The notes: generated by a model from the sequence alone, not told the origin. DNA of 64,000 nt from Hippasteria phrygiana (GCA_037893225.1 JAZGUH010000153.1:1674001-1738000); one strand, 5' to 3'; counted from the stretch's first letter, positions 45,625 through 57,110 are shown. Numbers and translations are program-made.

Positions 45625-45788
45625 GATGCACGATATGGGACAGAGGGAACCCACCTCATTGTGTTCCCGGAATCTCAAGAATATTTTTCAGATGTCTAGG
45701 GGGATGTGTTAGGTAACAATAGTCTCGGAGAGTGTATAGGGTATAGGAACAAAAGGGGGTACCCCTCTGCCCCATATCGTGCTGGGTA
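45625..45788 (+). mobile_element. CACGATATGG MITE, copy 3
   Basis: Same ends and core as 10468-10852, but the C-run at the left has been lost while the G-run on the right is short (G5). Confidence 0.8.
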
Positions 45789-46150
45789 TACCCAAGGCCT
45801 AGGAATTACCGAACTACATCAAATGTGTCACGTGACCTATCCACTGGGTGCAATATGAGATGAAGACAGGAAGGATCTAGAAAATGGGTTTGGTCCAGCC
45901 AACATTGTTTGCAAATGACTCAGAATTAGCGATTTCTAATTCCTCTGTGCCAAATAAATGTTAGATGGGTTAATCGGAATTTTCAAACCAAGTACTTCAT
46001 TACGCCTGTATCGGAAAGGAAACGGGGGAGCATTTTCAAAATGAGCACACTTTTTGATTGGTTCACTATTCGGACTCATGGGAAAAATATCTGGAGTTTG
46101 ATGACAGATCTGATGTGGGTGAAACTTTTTGAGAAAATCGGTATAACAAA

Positions 46151-46720
46151 GGCATGGGCGGCGACCCGGGGGGAGGGACACGTCCCCCCAATATTGCTTT
46201 TTGGGGAGGGGACGGCTAGGCAGTGTCCCCCCAATAATCCCCCTTGTCATATATATTATGTGGGTCCCGTCCCCTCCATCTCCCCCAACCTTGACGAGAA
46301 ATCGTCGCCGCTGGCTGGGACCCCGGCTAGTCCACTATATAGCACGTGCAGTCATGCCGGGGAGCAGAAAAATCAGTTTGAAAAACTTACTCGCTGAACT
46401 TGGGTCTCAAGAGCTAACGATTGGACTGGCATGTTGCTGAAGGGTTGCTCTTTCCAACAGTATCAAGTTTTCTTTCCAACAGTATTACCAGTATCAAGCA
46501 GTCTCTTATCAGGGCCCAAGTTGTATGGCTGTGGCTGTGTGCGGCGATCCCGGGGGGACGGGGGGGACGGGGGCAACTTCCCCAAATTGTTTGGGGGTGG
46601 GGAGGCTATGGTAGTGTCCCCCAATAATTTGTCCCTTGCCATATACATTCAATGGGCCCCGTCCCCTCCTTGACGAGGCCAAACCTTTCAAACCTTGACG
46701 AGAAATCGCCGCCGCTGAAC
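46151..46720. mobile_element. Two tandem GGCGGCGA / TCGTCGCCGCTG-ended MITEs
   Basis: 46151-46320 and about 46530-46718 share 'gtgtcccccaataat', 'ttgccatatacatt'-type and 'ccttgacgagaaatcg' blocks, and both have 'GCGGCGA-CCCGGGGGGA' starts and 'TCG(T/C)CGCCGCTG' ends. No ORF. Confidence 0.7.
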
Positions 46721-46989
46721 ATAGGACACAATTGTCTTTTACGTGGTGGTCAAACTGAAACTCCCAAACATCTTATTTGTATGTGTAAAAACGCTCGAAG
46801 ATTGCGGAAACCTGATGAAAAATTATATTGATGATACCTGTATTTAAATGACCGCAACAGATAGCTAGGGTATGGTGACAAGATAGACTACATTGCTTTG
46901 GTTCTCATAGGCAAATTACACACAGTGGTTTGGAATTTGAGTATATAGATAGCGTTTGATTCCGGTGTGATATCCTAAGCATACGACGC

Positions 46990-47345
46990 CATAAAAGATT
47001 CCTTAACTTAGAAAGACCTAGACTAGAAGATGACCATTTCCGGATTAATTTGTTTTAATGCAAATCGCCCATCACAAGCCCTAGGGCACTCGAGGTGTGG
47101 GCTACAGAAGAAAGTGTGGAAGAACCAGCCCCTCACACTGAAACAAGACAAGATAATCTGATCTCTTTCACAGTATGAATAGGGTCGGGATGGGTAACTA
47201 GTCCACTTCAAGGCATTAATTATGCCTCTACCCATATTATGCGTAGAAGTGCTATAGCCCAGGGCTGGGCTCGAACCCACAACTTGCAGAATTACCCGCA
47301 GACCACGAATTCAATGCTCCAAACCACTAGACCACGGCACTTCCA
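46990..47345 (-). mobile_element. tRNA-derived SINE
   Basis: On the minus strand 'ccgtggtctagtggtttgga' (A box region) and 'gtgggttcgagccc' (B box) start at about 47340. The 3' part 'gatgggcgatttgcattaaa' resembles tails at about 56760-56800 and 51640-51690 (opposite or same strand), which suggests a shared 3' tail, perhaps taken from a partner LINE. Confidence 0.6.
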
Positions 47346-48540
47346 CTTCCATGTATCCAAAGAACAACGCCTTGTGTTCTGTCAATTCAGACAAACTTTG
47401 TTGTCCTTTTTAATTTTATTTTCTTTCTTCGTTGTAGTTTTTTTGTTTTCGGTTCTTTTATTTAATTAAATAATTTTGCTATTGGATGTATTCGGAAGAA
47501 ATCATCCCATTTACAACGATATTTTAGTGCTCATTCATCCGTGCTTTTTTGTTATTTTATTTTTTGTTTTCCTTAGTTTGTTACTTGTGATAATACTTTG
47601 TTTAATTTGGAATCATCTCATTCGAATGCTCTATTCCTTTCGTGTGTTTTTAATTGTAAAATGTCGCGATTGTTTAGTTTATTTTGAAAGTTGCTCGTTA
47701 TTGTGCTATATAGTTTCATTTCTAAAAATATTTCTTAATTTTGGTTAACAATGTTATGTTGTCAAAACGCGTGAGTTTGTGATTATGTATAAAATGGAGA
47801 TGATACAAACTCTAACAGATAACCAAAATATGAGGAAATAGAATCCAGATCTATCTAATAGAAAAAACGTTCAGTGAAATAAATGCCGACAACACAAGCA
47901 CCGCTTTGTAGCATTATTCACGGCTTTAAGACACGTGCAACTAACATCTGTGCATGCAAAAACCTTTCCGAAAAGCCTGTGTACAATAATAAAAGGAAAA
48001 CGAATTTACAGAGTATTTAAATTTTGAAGCATCCTTTTCACGAACACCAATTACACTCGTCGGCCATTGTGCCACTAGGATGATTAATCAACTTAATACA
48101 TGAACAACCTTGAGTTCGAAGACGGAAATGTACAAAATGTAATTCCATTTTGCAGCATTTCTAGCTTACCCCCTCTTTTGTCTGCAGATGGAAGCTTCGA
48201 CATAAATCAAATTAAAGTACCAAATAATTAGAGCTACAATTATACACAAAATCCTCTAGCACAATTCATCTGCCTTGGTTTTGACTGACCATAGTTTTAA
48301 TGGAAAATCATAAGACAGCTCCAAATTTGCTCCAATTAACTTTCCCACCCCCCCCCCCCCCCCAACAAAAAAACAATGGGAAGCCATATGAATTGTCGGA
48401 TTTGAACATTTTGTGGACAAACTTGGATACAATTGTAACATTCCTATTTGGAGTGTCATCGTTAGAGCACATTAACTAAATGCCCATAATTGGATCTTGA
48501 TTTAAAGAACCTAATTGTCATTATTCGTATAGACTTACTA
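47346..48540. other. Unclassified DNA, T-rich at 47.4-47.75 kb
   Basis: Open frames at 47239-47748 are hydrophobic because of T richness and show no family. A C-run (about 48347-48363) is followed by A-rich sequence. Confidence 0.4.
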
Positions 48541-48640
48541 TTTCCAATATTATCGTACGAGTATCTTACGATGTCCGTGCGAGTCCCTCACGAGCCCCGT
48601 ACGATGTATACACATCGTACGGGTATCTCACGGCTCCCGT
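48540..48640. repeat. Hairpin and CGTACGAG-type word array
   Basis: Two 12-base arms ('cccgtacgatgt' and complement) with a 4-base loop lie at 48596-48623. Around it, words like 'cgtacgagtatcttacg' and 'cgtgcgagtccctcacg' repeat in both orientations, reminiscent of the GTCGTGCGA array at 26.4 kb. Confidence 0.65.
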
Positions 48641-49166
48641 CCGACTCCCGTCCGACTGCCGCGCGGCGTCCAAGATTCCCTTGCAGAGCTGGCGCGGCGC
48701 CCTCGCGGCTTACACAAGGGCACCTCGCGATTGGAGTCGAGAAAACTTCAAAGGGCACCGCGCGGGCCCCGCCAAATATGTGACTGCTACACACGGATGC
48801 CGCAGACCCCTGCGATACCCCCGATTTCCAAAAATCTTAGAAATCCGCCGTAGGTAGAAAAATTCGTACGGGGCCCGGTGGATACGTGACTGAGGCATAA
48901 CCAAGCACTCCATCGTGCGGCGCCATTGGTTAAGAATGGTAATGGTAAATCTATAAGAGCAATAATTCAGAGCCAAGAAAGCCTGTAAATGTTGGTAAGG
49001 AACACAAACATATCCAGCAAGGCCCTTTGTGTCTCTATTGTTTGTGAAGCCTTTGTTTCTGTTCACTACGCTAAAAGCCTTGTCTATTATTTGACAAAAT
49101 GTTGCATTGACTTCTTACAGACCCTTTTCGCCCACGTGATCAGATAGCTCTAGATGTAAACAATGC

Positions 49167-49275
49167 CACCAACTGTGGACCGCCTTGGAGTACTAGACAG
49201 TATGGCTCGCTTGACTGGTTTAATTGAATCACCTCTTTACCATCGCTATAAAAGGCGGTCCACCATGGACTGGTG
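49167..49275. mobile_element. Foldback with GTGGACCGCCTT arms
   Basis: 'ccaccaactgtggaccgcct' faces 'aaggcggtccaccatggact'. The core is the same as the 29021-29070 palindrome. 'ctataaaagg' next to the right arm looks like a TATA box but may be chance. Confidence 0.7.
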
Positions 49276-50740
49276 AGTTGTTCAACATTTTCTCAAATCG
49301 TCATGGCAAACGTCTATTTCCTTCAGAGCTATATCACTAAAGCTGTTCTTTCATTCCTTGGCCATTCATCACTTATGCTGAAAACTTTTTCGCTGCTCTC
49401 TAAATTGTACAAATTCAAATGTAAACAATCGCACCCCCAGTCGCACCCTTTTCCCCCAACTCCCCCCCCCCCCAAAAAAAATCAAAGTAAAAATACAAAT
49501 AGAAATTCCGAATTTAAATAAATTGGGCAAGTTTTTGATAAATTTGGGATTTTCCCCCCAAACTTGAGCCCTGCCTCCTAATGCCTGCAGGAAAAAATCC
49601 TGACACGGCCACTTACTGAAGGGTCGGTAGCGTTTATAGCGAGAAGAATTTAGCATGCAGAAAGCGTTTAAAGCTGAGCTCTGTGCTGTGAATTAATTTA
49701 TGTTCAAGCAAGCAGCAGGAAAAGGCGGTATTCTTCTTTAGTGCGCCTCCCTCCAAAATCACCGTACACTGTCGACCGAAGTCGTTGAAACGTGAGCGAG
49801 CGAAATGAGTCGTGATCGGAGCTTGGGGCACCGTGTATTCGGCGAGCTGGGCCCGTGATAGAAAAGGAAAAACTCTCCCCAAAGGACGAGATTGATGACT
49901 GCAAACGAGCACGTCAAGCCCCAACCTAATGTAGGCTTAGGAATCAGAAGATGTGTCGTGTTATCATAAGTAAAACAAAAATACAAAAAAAGTCCGCGAA
50001 ACCCTCGTTTATCACCGCGGGCTCCGTAATAAGAAAGCCAGCCGCTAACAGTTCGATAGTGAAAATCCTTTTTACTTCAAAGCCGATTTGCCGCCACTAA
50101 TTCCCCAACACTGATGAGTGGATTCAGTAAAATATTTGTATTTTGATAAGAAAAAATGATTGATGAGACTAATAAATGATTGATGAGACTAATCGAGCTG
50201 GAACTGTTGTAATTTTCTTCATTTACTGCGGCGGTCGGTGCGGGACCCGCAGATGTTGTGTGGGCGATTATAAATTCCAAAACGGGTTGTGATCTGTGTG
50301 CAGGGTTTTGCATGCCACGGTGAGCTGGAAAAATGTTGCGGGCTTTACAACTCCGAAAATAAACACTGACACTGTCAAATATGTGATGTTTGTCACAGTG
50401 GCGCCGTTGTCGGTTTTAATCGTTTTTATAGATACCGTAAGATGAAGCCAATTTATTTAATTTCGCACTTAAAAAAATGCCAGTGTCAACCCGTAACCAA
50501 AGTGAATTTTAATTACCGAAGCTTATGATATGGTGGAGTCGCAAGGGTCGTTTTGTAAAAGATAATTATCAATCAAAGTTTCAAGTTTGTCTCCAAGACC
50601 TTTGTGGGTGAGGAAAACTGTCGCCGAGGACAGACACCGCTAAACAGTTGGAAGTGGAGACAAAATGTCTTGCGTAAGTTTTCCTCTTTTTCAGTTCAGT
50701 TGAGGACCTTTCTGTTACGTTTCATCTCACTAAATGGCAG
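49276..50740. other. Unclassified DNA
   Basis: A C-run (about 49464-49474) followed by A7, and a 22-base tandem duplication ('aatgattgatgagactaat' type, 50153-50194), are the only notable items. No gene was recognised. Confidence 0.4.
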
Positions 50741-50757
50741 GTGCGGCGGAACACTTT

Positions 50758-51150
50758 TGAAAGGGGGGGGGGGGGGGGTGGGGGGGGGGAAAGCAGGCCG
50801 GCTCCTGCCCTTTTCTATGTTTTTCTTGTGCGGAACTGTCAAAAGTTATGGGCCATTTCCTCCAAGTGGAAAAAGTGGGGGGGGGGGGGGGGTAGGTGGG
50901 GGGGGGGGGGGGGAAATGGTCCCCCTGCCCCCCCCCCCCCCCCCAGGTGGTAGAACTAATACCCATAAGAGCGAAGTTGCATAGCGGAAGCATCCATCCA
51001 GCTGACTACATACCAGGAGCGGATCCAGGTTTTTGTGCAGGGGGGGGGGGGGGGGGGGGTCTGAAATTTGCCCAGAAAGGTGACTCCCAAAATGTTTCGT
51101 CTGCGAAAACATTTTACAAGCAGGGGGGGGGGGGGGGGGGAGGGGGGTCT
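50758..51150. repeat. Dense cluster of G and C homopolymer runs
   Basis: Runs of roughly 10-20 G or C occur at about 50762-50789, 50877-50912, 50929-50944, 51040-51059 and 51123-51146. G-runs face a C-run, so the region can fold on itself. Confidence 0.9.
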
Positions 51151-51323
51151 GACACATTATCTCACCGTTGGTGGCGTCATTGAATATCTTTGTTTTGTTC
51201 TCGCCCATAGGCAAAATAGGACCTGTATAGAGTACCGAAGTCTGACGTCAGTTGCCGCGGCAATGGTTCCAAACACATGCAGACCCCTACCCCCCACCCC
51301 CCCCCCCCCTAGATCCGCTCCTG
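51014..51323. mobile_element. MITE with CAGGAGCGGATC ends, 5-bp duplication CATAC
   Basis: 'caggagcggatccagg' and 'cctagatccgctcctg' are inverted ends. CATAC lies directly outside both (51009-51013 and 51324-51328). The interior contains two G-runs, a C-run and a partial ACCGAAGT MITE (51230-51285). A hAT-like origin is possible, though that family gives 8-bp duplications. Confidence 0.75.
51230..51285. mobile_element. MITE with AGTACCGAAGT end, copy 3 (partial)
   Basis: 'agtaccgaagtctgacgtca' and the next 35 bases match the left part of 4936-5094; the rest is missing. Confidence 0.65.
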
Positions 51324-51798
51324 CATACCCTTCCCAACGAGTTCACATTAATTCAGGAATTGCTGCTGGCTCATCAGCTAGTAGTAACACGAATCACGAA
51401 CGAATCTCGAAGTACTTACTCTGTGTAAAATTAGGGGAAAACGTCGTGTGACGAGTGTTCGTATTAGGCCCCGTCATCAGAAGACAGCCGTACCTGCACG
51501 TGAACAAATGTCTTCTGCGGATATAGTAGACGTACCATCTTCCAATGATCCCCATTGCCAAACAATAGGCATTAAACAACCAAACGAAATATATAAACGG
51601 CAATATATTCAAATTGCCGTACGGTAAACCTAGTTGATTATTTTGTTAATGCAAACAAGGCTAAAAGCCACTCAAGGTATGGAGCTACAAAGCGAAAAAA
51701 GAATAAAAGATACAAGAATTAAGATTCCTCTCGAAGCAGAAAAAATCGTAAGATGAAGGGAAACATGCACCAGGCAAAGCAGAACGAGGAAAAAGCTA

Positions 51799-52055
51799 TT
51801 GGAGTCAGGTTAGCGCAGTGGTTACTATCCCTGCCTTTCACCGTTCGATTCCTGCCCCAATCCACATGTGGATTGGGTTTTCAGTCCCTACCTGATTCCG
51901 TGGGTTTTCCCCAGAATATTCTTCTGGGGTTTTCCTCCCACCTCTAAAACTGTAACTTCTTCTCATTGTCTTCTCTCTACAGGTTTTCAGGCTTCCGAGC
52001 TACAGTGCCTAGGGCACTTTTGAGGAATCATTGGTTTCATTACCAGAAAGATATT

Positions 52056-52093
<38 letters not shown>

Positions 52094-52105
52094 TAATAAT
52101 AATAG
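51799..52105 (+). mobile_element. tRNA-derived SINE with (AAT)n tail
   Basis: 'gttagcgcagtggttactat' (A box) and 'cgttcgattcctgcccc' (B box) are 30 bases apart. They are followed by 'gattgggttttcagtcccta', 'cgtgggttttccccag' and an AAT microsatellite tail (52053-52104). The central part resembles a domain shared by invertebrate SINEs. A minus-strand relative is at 58200-58388. Confidence 0.7.
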
Positions 52106-52334
52106 TATTAATGTAGATTTATTTTGAAGGGAAACTTGCGGCCCACAAGCAATACGCCCATCCGTTCATCTTCTTTACACAGACCTCAGTAACAGATGCA
52201 TCAATGGAGTTTAGTCGAGTCACCTGGTTTGCCAACTTTACAAAAACTAAATATTGTAACAAAACTCAAGAGAAGATGATCTTCAAAGTCATTCGATAAA
52301 TATTATTGTTATATCTCCGTCTTGGATACTGTAT

Positions 52335-52480
52335 TTTGATTGGCCTAGAACGATCACGTGTCCGGTCTATAAAAACGACTGGCACACTCCTCGCCAAGCA
52401 TATCTCACATCAGCGCAGCCAGCTAGCTTTTGAGCTGTATCATTGGTACCCACACAATTTTCACCTACACTGTTGACGAT
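52335..52480 (+). promoter_or_regulatory. Possible pol II core promoter
   Basis: In order: ATTGG (inverted CCAAT, 52338), CACGTG E-box (52355), TATAAAA (52368-52374), and about 28-32 bases on a start-like pyrimidine-rich 'cactcctcgcc'. About 300 bases downstream, 'gtgtg|gtaaga' (52671) could be a splice donor of a non-coding first exon. No coding exon was found, so an LTR-type or chance promoter is possible. Confidence 0.35.
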
Positions 52481-52883
52481 AGTAAATTATAGTGGGAGCA
52501 GCAGACTAGCAGACGATCAGCTGTTTTGATTGCGTGATTTGTTTGAGTTAATTTCCACCGAGCAAGGCAAGTTGAACAGAAACAACTGGGTGTTAAAAAC
52601 GTCATATCCCACATCACAGCAGTCAACAATTGTTAACTCTTTAATGCAAAATTGTGTTTAAATCGTGTGGTAAGACGGTATCGCGAAATTTAGGATAGGA
52701 AATCGGGAAAACGTGTCGACACATCTATGTATGTCTTTGTCTGTGACATTTCTGATTTATTAAAATTCAAACTGATATGTCTGTGCTTTTGGGATGCACC
52801 CAAAATTAAATTGAATTGCTACTTTGTTTAGCATGAGATAAGGTATGAGATTTCCAACAAATTTCCAAAGTAAATTAATGTCT

Positions 52884-53000
52884 GCATAGGGCCGGGTTTT
52901 GAACCTGTGACCTCCGGAATACCGTACCGGTGCTCAACTGAGCTATCATGTTGGCGGTCTCCCAAATTGGCATTGTTTTTGTTCGGGGCCGCTAGTCAGA
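52884..53000 (-). mobile_element. tRNA-headed repeat, degenerate copy
   Basis: The minus-strand head carries a worn B box ('ggttttgaacctgtgacctc' as read on plus), 'gtaccggtgctcaactgagc' and the family leader 'ggcggtctcccaaattgg'. It is an isolated single copy, not paired head to head. Confidence 0.65.
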
Positions 53001-53584
53001 AGTCAGATATCCAATTAGACATTTCACAAAAATCCACCGAAAAAAAACATGGAACGGCATACGTCCACTACCTTTAGAGTCAAACCACCTGTACCGATGG
53101 ATGGAGAATCTTTTTAGAAGAAAAATGATACAAGGACTGACTTCCCGATTTGGTCCAGTAGTTTTTGCTCCAGAGCCTATTTTGTGAAGCAAAGTCTGTA
53201 CTTGGCCATTTGTTCCAAGCAGAAATACTTACGTTTAAAACAGAATTTATCCTGTGTAATGAACAAAGAAATAATAAAATACAGGTATATAACATAAATA
53301 TCCAACGTGTCGCAGGGAGGACCCTAGCGCCTCCCCACTCAGACCAACAGCCCCAATGATCACCAAACACACAATGAAAGGAACAAGAAAACGTAAAGAT
53401 ATATATATAGTCAACAAAACAATTTAATCCTAAAACCGAAATGAACTTAATTATTTACAGTTGATTTAGTTTAACACATTATAAATTAAATTTGACACCG
53501 CTCTGTTTAATACAATATAAGCTGTCTTCCCCGAAAGAGTTGTCCCCACGATGTGTCGCATAGGCAAGTAGGTTGAAAATTTAA
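53001..53584. other. Unclassified AT-rich DNA
   Basis: 'ccactacctttag' at 53068-53080 resembles an F1 end but has no partner. No gene was recognised. Confidence 0.4.
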
Positions 53585-53905
53585 TAATAATTTGGGAGGC
53601 GAATCATCCTTACTCGTAGCTGGGATGCTGAATTGCGAAGGATGCGGCTACAACGTGGTCGAGTCGCTGGCACGTAAAGGAGCCTCTGGCAGCCGGCCAC
53701 ATCGACCCACATATGACCACGGAGCACAGCCAGAGATCGAAACTGTTTGATTTTACCGGAGGGAGGAAAGCCGGAGGACCCGGAGAAAAACCCTTGTGGC
53801 ACAGGAGAGAACCAACGCACAACTCTACTCACATATGGTCCGAGCCGGGAATCGAACCTGGGCCACATTGGTGAGAGGCGAGCGCTTTACGCACAAGCCA
53901 CCCAA
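53585..53905 (-). mobile_element. tRNA-derived SINE whose 5' end meets the 9-bp satellite
   Basis: On the minus strand: 'tggcttgtgcgtaaagcgct' (A box region), 'caggttcgattcccggctc' (B box at about 53845-53862), then 'gggtttttctccgggtcctc' and 'cggctttcctccct', a motif common in invertebrate SINEs, and a 3' end near 53590. The 9-bp array begins exactly at the A-box-proximal end. Confidence 0.75.
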
Positions 53906-54793
53906 GCCACCCAAGCCACCCAAGCCACCCAAGCCACCCAAGCCACCCAAGCCACCCAAGCCACCCAAGCCACCCAAGCCACCCAAGCCACCCAAGCCAC
54001 CCAAGCCACCCAAGCCACCCAAGCCACCCAAGCCACCCAAGCCACCCAAGCCACCCAAGCCACCCAAGCCACCCAAGCCACCCAAGCCACCCAAGCCACC
54101 CAAGCCACCCAAGCCACCCAAGCCACCCAAGCCACCCAAGCCACCCAAGCCACCCAAGCCACCCAAGCCACCCAAGCCACCCAAGCCACCCAAGCCACCC
54201 AAGCCACCCAAGCCACCCAAGCCACCCAAGCCACCCAAGCCACCCAAGCCACCCAAGCCACCCAAGCCACCCAAGCCACCCAAGCCACCCAAGCCACCCA
54301 AGCCACCCAAGCCACCCAAGCCACCCAAGCCACCCAAGCCACCCAAGCCACCCAAGCCACCCAAGCCACCCAAGCCACCCAAGCCACCCAAGCCACCCAA
54401 GCCACCCAAGCCACCCAAGCCACCCAAGCCACCCAAGCCACCCAAGCCACCCAAGCCACCCAAGCCACCCAAGCCACCCAAGCCACCCAAGCCACCCAAG
54501 CCACCCAAGCCACCCAAGCCACCCAAGCCACCCAAGCCACCCAAGCCACCCAAGCCACCCAAGCCACCCAAGCCACCCAAGCCACCCAAGCCACCCAAGC
54601 CACCCAAGCCACCCAAGCCACCCAAGCCACCCAAGCCACCCAAGCCACCCAAGCCACCCAAGCCACCCAAGCCACCCAAGCCACCCAAGCCACCCAAGCC
54701 ACCCAAGCCACCCAAGCCACCCAAGCCACCCAAGCCACCCAAGCCACCCAAGCCACCCAAGCCACCCAAGCCACCCAAGCCACCCAAGCCACC
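53895..54793. repeat. Perfect 9-bp tandem array (AAGCCACCC), about 100 units
   Basis: Counting from 53895, the unit AAGCCACCC repeats 99 times without a visible substitution or phase slip, then a 100th, altered unit (AAGCCACCA) leads out. Since 9 is a multiple of 3 and the unit has no stop in any frame, all six frames stay open, giving false long frames of tripeptide repeats (KPP, ATQ, GLG, AWV). These are not genes. Confidence 0.97.
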
Positions 54794-54795
54794 AC

Positions 54796-55450
54796 TTGGG
54801 GTGGAGATGTTCCAGGTAGGTCAGGAAAGGTAGGTAGAAAGTGTTGTGCTCTTTCCACGAGTGGGTGTCCAGAGGTACTATCTGTTTTACAAATGCCCAT
54901 TGATAAGATTAAGTTAAAGTATCGCACAAGTGTATTAATATTTCCCATGAGTTTTAAACAATTGTGTTTTCAAACACGGCAAGACATTTCATATCACTTA
55001 CAAGACCTTCGGCTTTGTGTGAGCCTATCCTTGGGTCTGGCCTTCCCGGGAGTTGCGTTGCGAGCAAGGGCTGGCCTCAATCGCCAAAAAGCAGAAATAC
55101 AACCCTCGCATGGGAACTTGAAAACATAGCGGAAACACGGCATCTGTCTTTGGCGGTCTCCGACACGACAGCCTCAAAGCTGAAGGTCCACACAGGGCTG
55201 CGGGCGAATACCACCCCCCCCCCCCCCCCCTTTCGGCGAGACAACCTGCACATCGGTATCAACAACGCAACTCAGCTCAACTAACCAAAATTGACACTTT
55301 GCGTTTTATACCCCTCTCCGGGAATGCCAGTTCCATTCAATTACAGTGCTAGAATCTATTATACCACAGGTGTACTAACGGATCTTCAGGCGCGAACTCT
55401 CGAAAATTACTTGCACCTCAGTTTTGTGATGGCAAGCTTCACCCAAAAGA
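54796..55450. other. Unclassified DNA beyond the satellite
   Basis: A C-run (about 55212-55230) is present. The frame that leaves the satellite shows no domain. Confidence 0.4.
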
Positions 55451-55620
55451 TACCCAGCACGATATGGGGGGGGGGGGGGGGGGGGGGAGCACACTCTATA
55501 CTGTTGTTACCTAATAACACATCCTCCTAGATTTCTGAAAAGAATTCCTGAGATTCCGGGAACACAATCACCAACACAAAAGGGGGGGGTGGTCCCTTTT
55601 CCCCCATATCGTGCTTCATA
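55451..55620 (-). mobile_element. CACGATATGG MITE, copy 4 (inverted)
   Basis: It has the same ends and core as the three other copies, on the opposite strand. The G-run at its left (about 55466-55488) is much longer than elsewhere in the family, showing run-length change after insertion. Confidence 0.85.
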
Positions 55621-57110
55621 TGACCCAAAACGCCACCATCCCGACGAGTGCGATTTCGGAAGTGATTACGTAATATTTCAAGAATAGCTTTAACTCCAGC
55701 GGAAACATCTACGATACAAAAGACACTTAACTTAAAACACTTGCAAAAAGAATAATTTTTACTTCGTTTGCGACACAACTTCATTATTAAACTTAACAGA
55801 AACTTAACATAATACATGCATGGCACATCTTGGCTATAGATCACTTTGTTATCTTCCCCCTGCAACTTATTTCATCAGTATCCTCTTTTCTGGACCAAAA
55901 TGACCTCCGACTTTGTTTCACAAAATAGGTTCTGCAACAGAAACTAATGGACCCAATCGGGAGATCTCGGTATCATTTTTCTTTTTAACAAAATTACCCA
56001 TGCACACAAGTGTGTAAATAACGGCAATCGCGAACTCCCTATTGTCCCTCTTTTGTTTGTACTTTTTTCGGAAGGCCTTCCATATGTTTTGTACACGAAT
56101 TATAATCGTGGACGTTCGGTCAATCGTGGACCCTTTGTCTATGCCCTAACCCTTTTGTCCCTGTCCACGATTGCCGGTTTTTACATACTCATTGGTATAT
56201 GTTGTTGGAGTCTCAGGGTAGCGGAAGTAGGCCTATGCCGTTCCGTTTTTTGGGGCCACCCTGTATATTAGGAAGACCATAGGGTGCACCGTGAGCACTG
56301 TGTCGTTCAAGGGATCAGTTTTCTGACACACTTTGTCAGTATGCGGAAATCCATTCAGTTGAAATTTTCGGTCCGAGTATGGACATGGAAGCTTTCAAAA
56401 AATATATTTCAGCTAGATGAGGAAATTTCTACCGTGTGCCACATTAGGACGTACATGGATCATCAGCAGGATTTCATCCTCAACAGTTTTCTGACCTACA
56501 GGAAAAGGTGGTCGTATAAGACGTGACAAATTCTCTGCATCTATAAGCACTAATTTGGCTTTTAACGAGCATCTATATACAGGTCTCTTGCGCCGCAAAC
56601 GGTGACCGAAATTGACAGATAAAAGCCTCCAGGTTTGTTTTAGGAGTGGAGACCCATAAACAAAGCTTCCCGTTCAAATCAACTTGCAGTTGATGACATC
56701 AGCCTGTATACGGTGACCTAGAGCGGCCATGAATTTTCATAACGAGACTGGGAAGGTTTCTTTTAATGAAAGTCGCCCAATGCAAGGCTAAGCCACTCTA
56801 GGTAAAGAGCTACAACAGAGGTGCTGGGGTTGGCGACTTTTAGGTTCCCAGCTCTACCACCCTTACGGTTTTCCTGGGTCCAGATCAGAGGATACATCTT
56901 AATCAGTAGATACATGTACCAAAGAAATTATGCCAAATTTCAGACCCAGCCGGGGTAACTTCCTCCCACTATCAAATACTCTCACATGGTTTCACTGACT
57001 AGTTGTGTGCTATGTCGGGTGCCAAGCATTGTGCCCGTGTCACTGCAAGCCATGTAAGAGTAATACCAGACTATAGTTCTGGGTCGAAGTTCGTTCCAGC
57101 TAAAAGTCAA
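55621..57110. other. Unclassified DNA with a possible SINE tail
   Basis: 'cccaatgcaaggctaagcca' (about 56769) resembles the 3' part of the SINE at 46990-47345. Otherwise no gene or element boundary was recognised. Confidence 0.35.

Noticed and set aside
47239..47748. Hydrophobic membrane-protein-like frames
   Set aside because: Strong T richness of the plus strand yields Phe/Leu/Val runs by chance; no start context or homologous motif was seen.
49245..49275. TATA box 'ctataaaagg' as a promoter
   Set aside because: It overlaps the arm of a foldback and has no upstream elements or downstream gene.
50604..51451. Gly- and Pro-rich frames around the G/C runs
   Set aside because: Homopolymer G and C tracts keep frames open. 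Length and composition follow the runs, not a protein.
53747..55129. Long open frames (320-460 codons) on both strands across 53.7-55.1 kb
   Set aside because: They are produced by the 9-bp satellite, which has no stop in any of six frames. The repeats are KPP, ATQ, GLG and AWV tripeptides with no natural start context.
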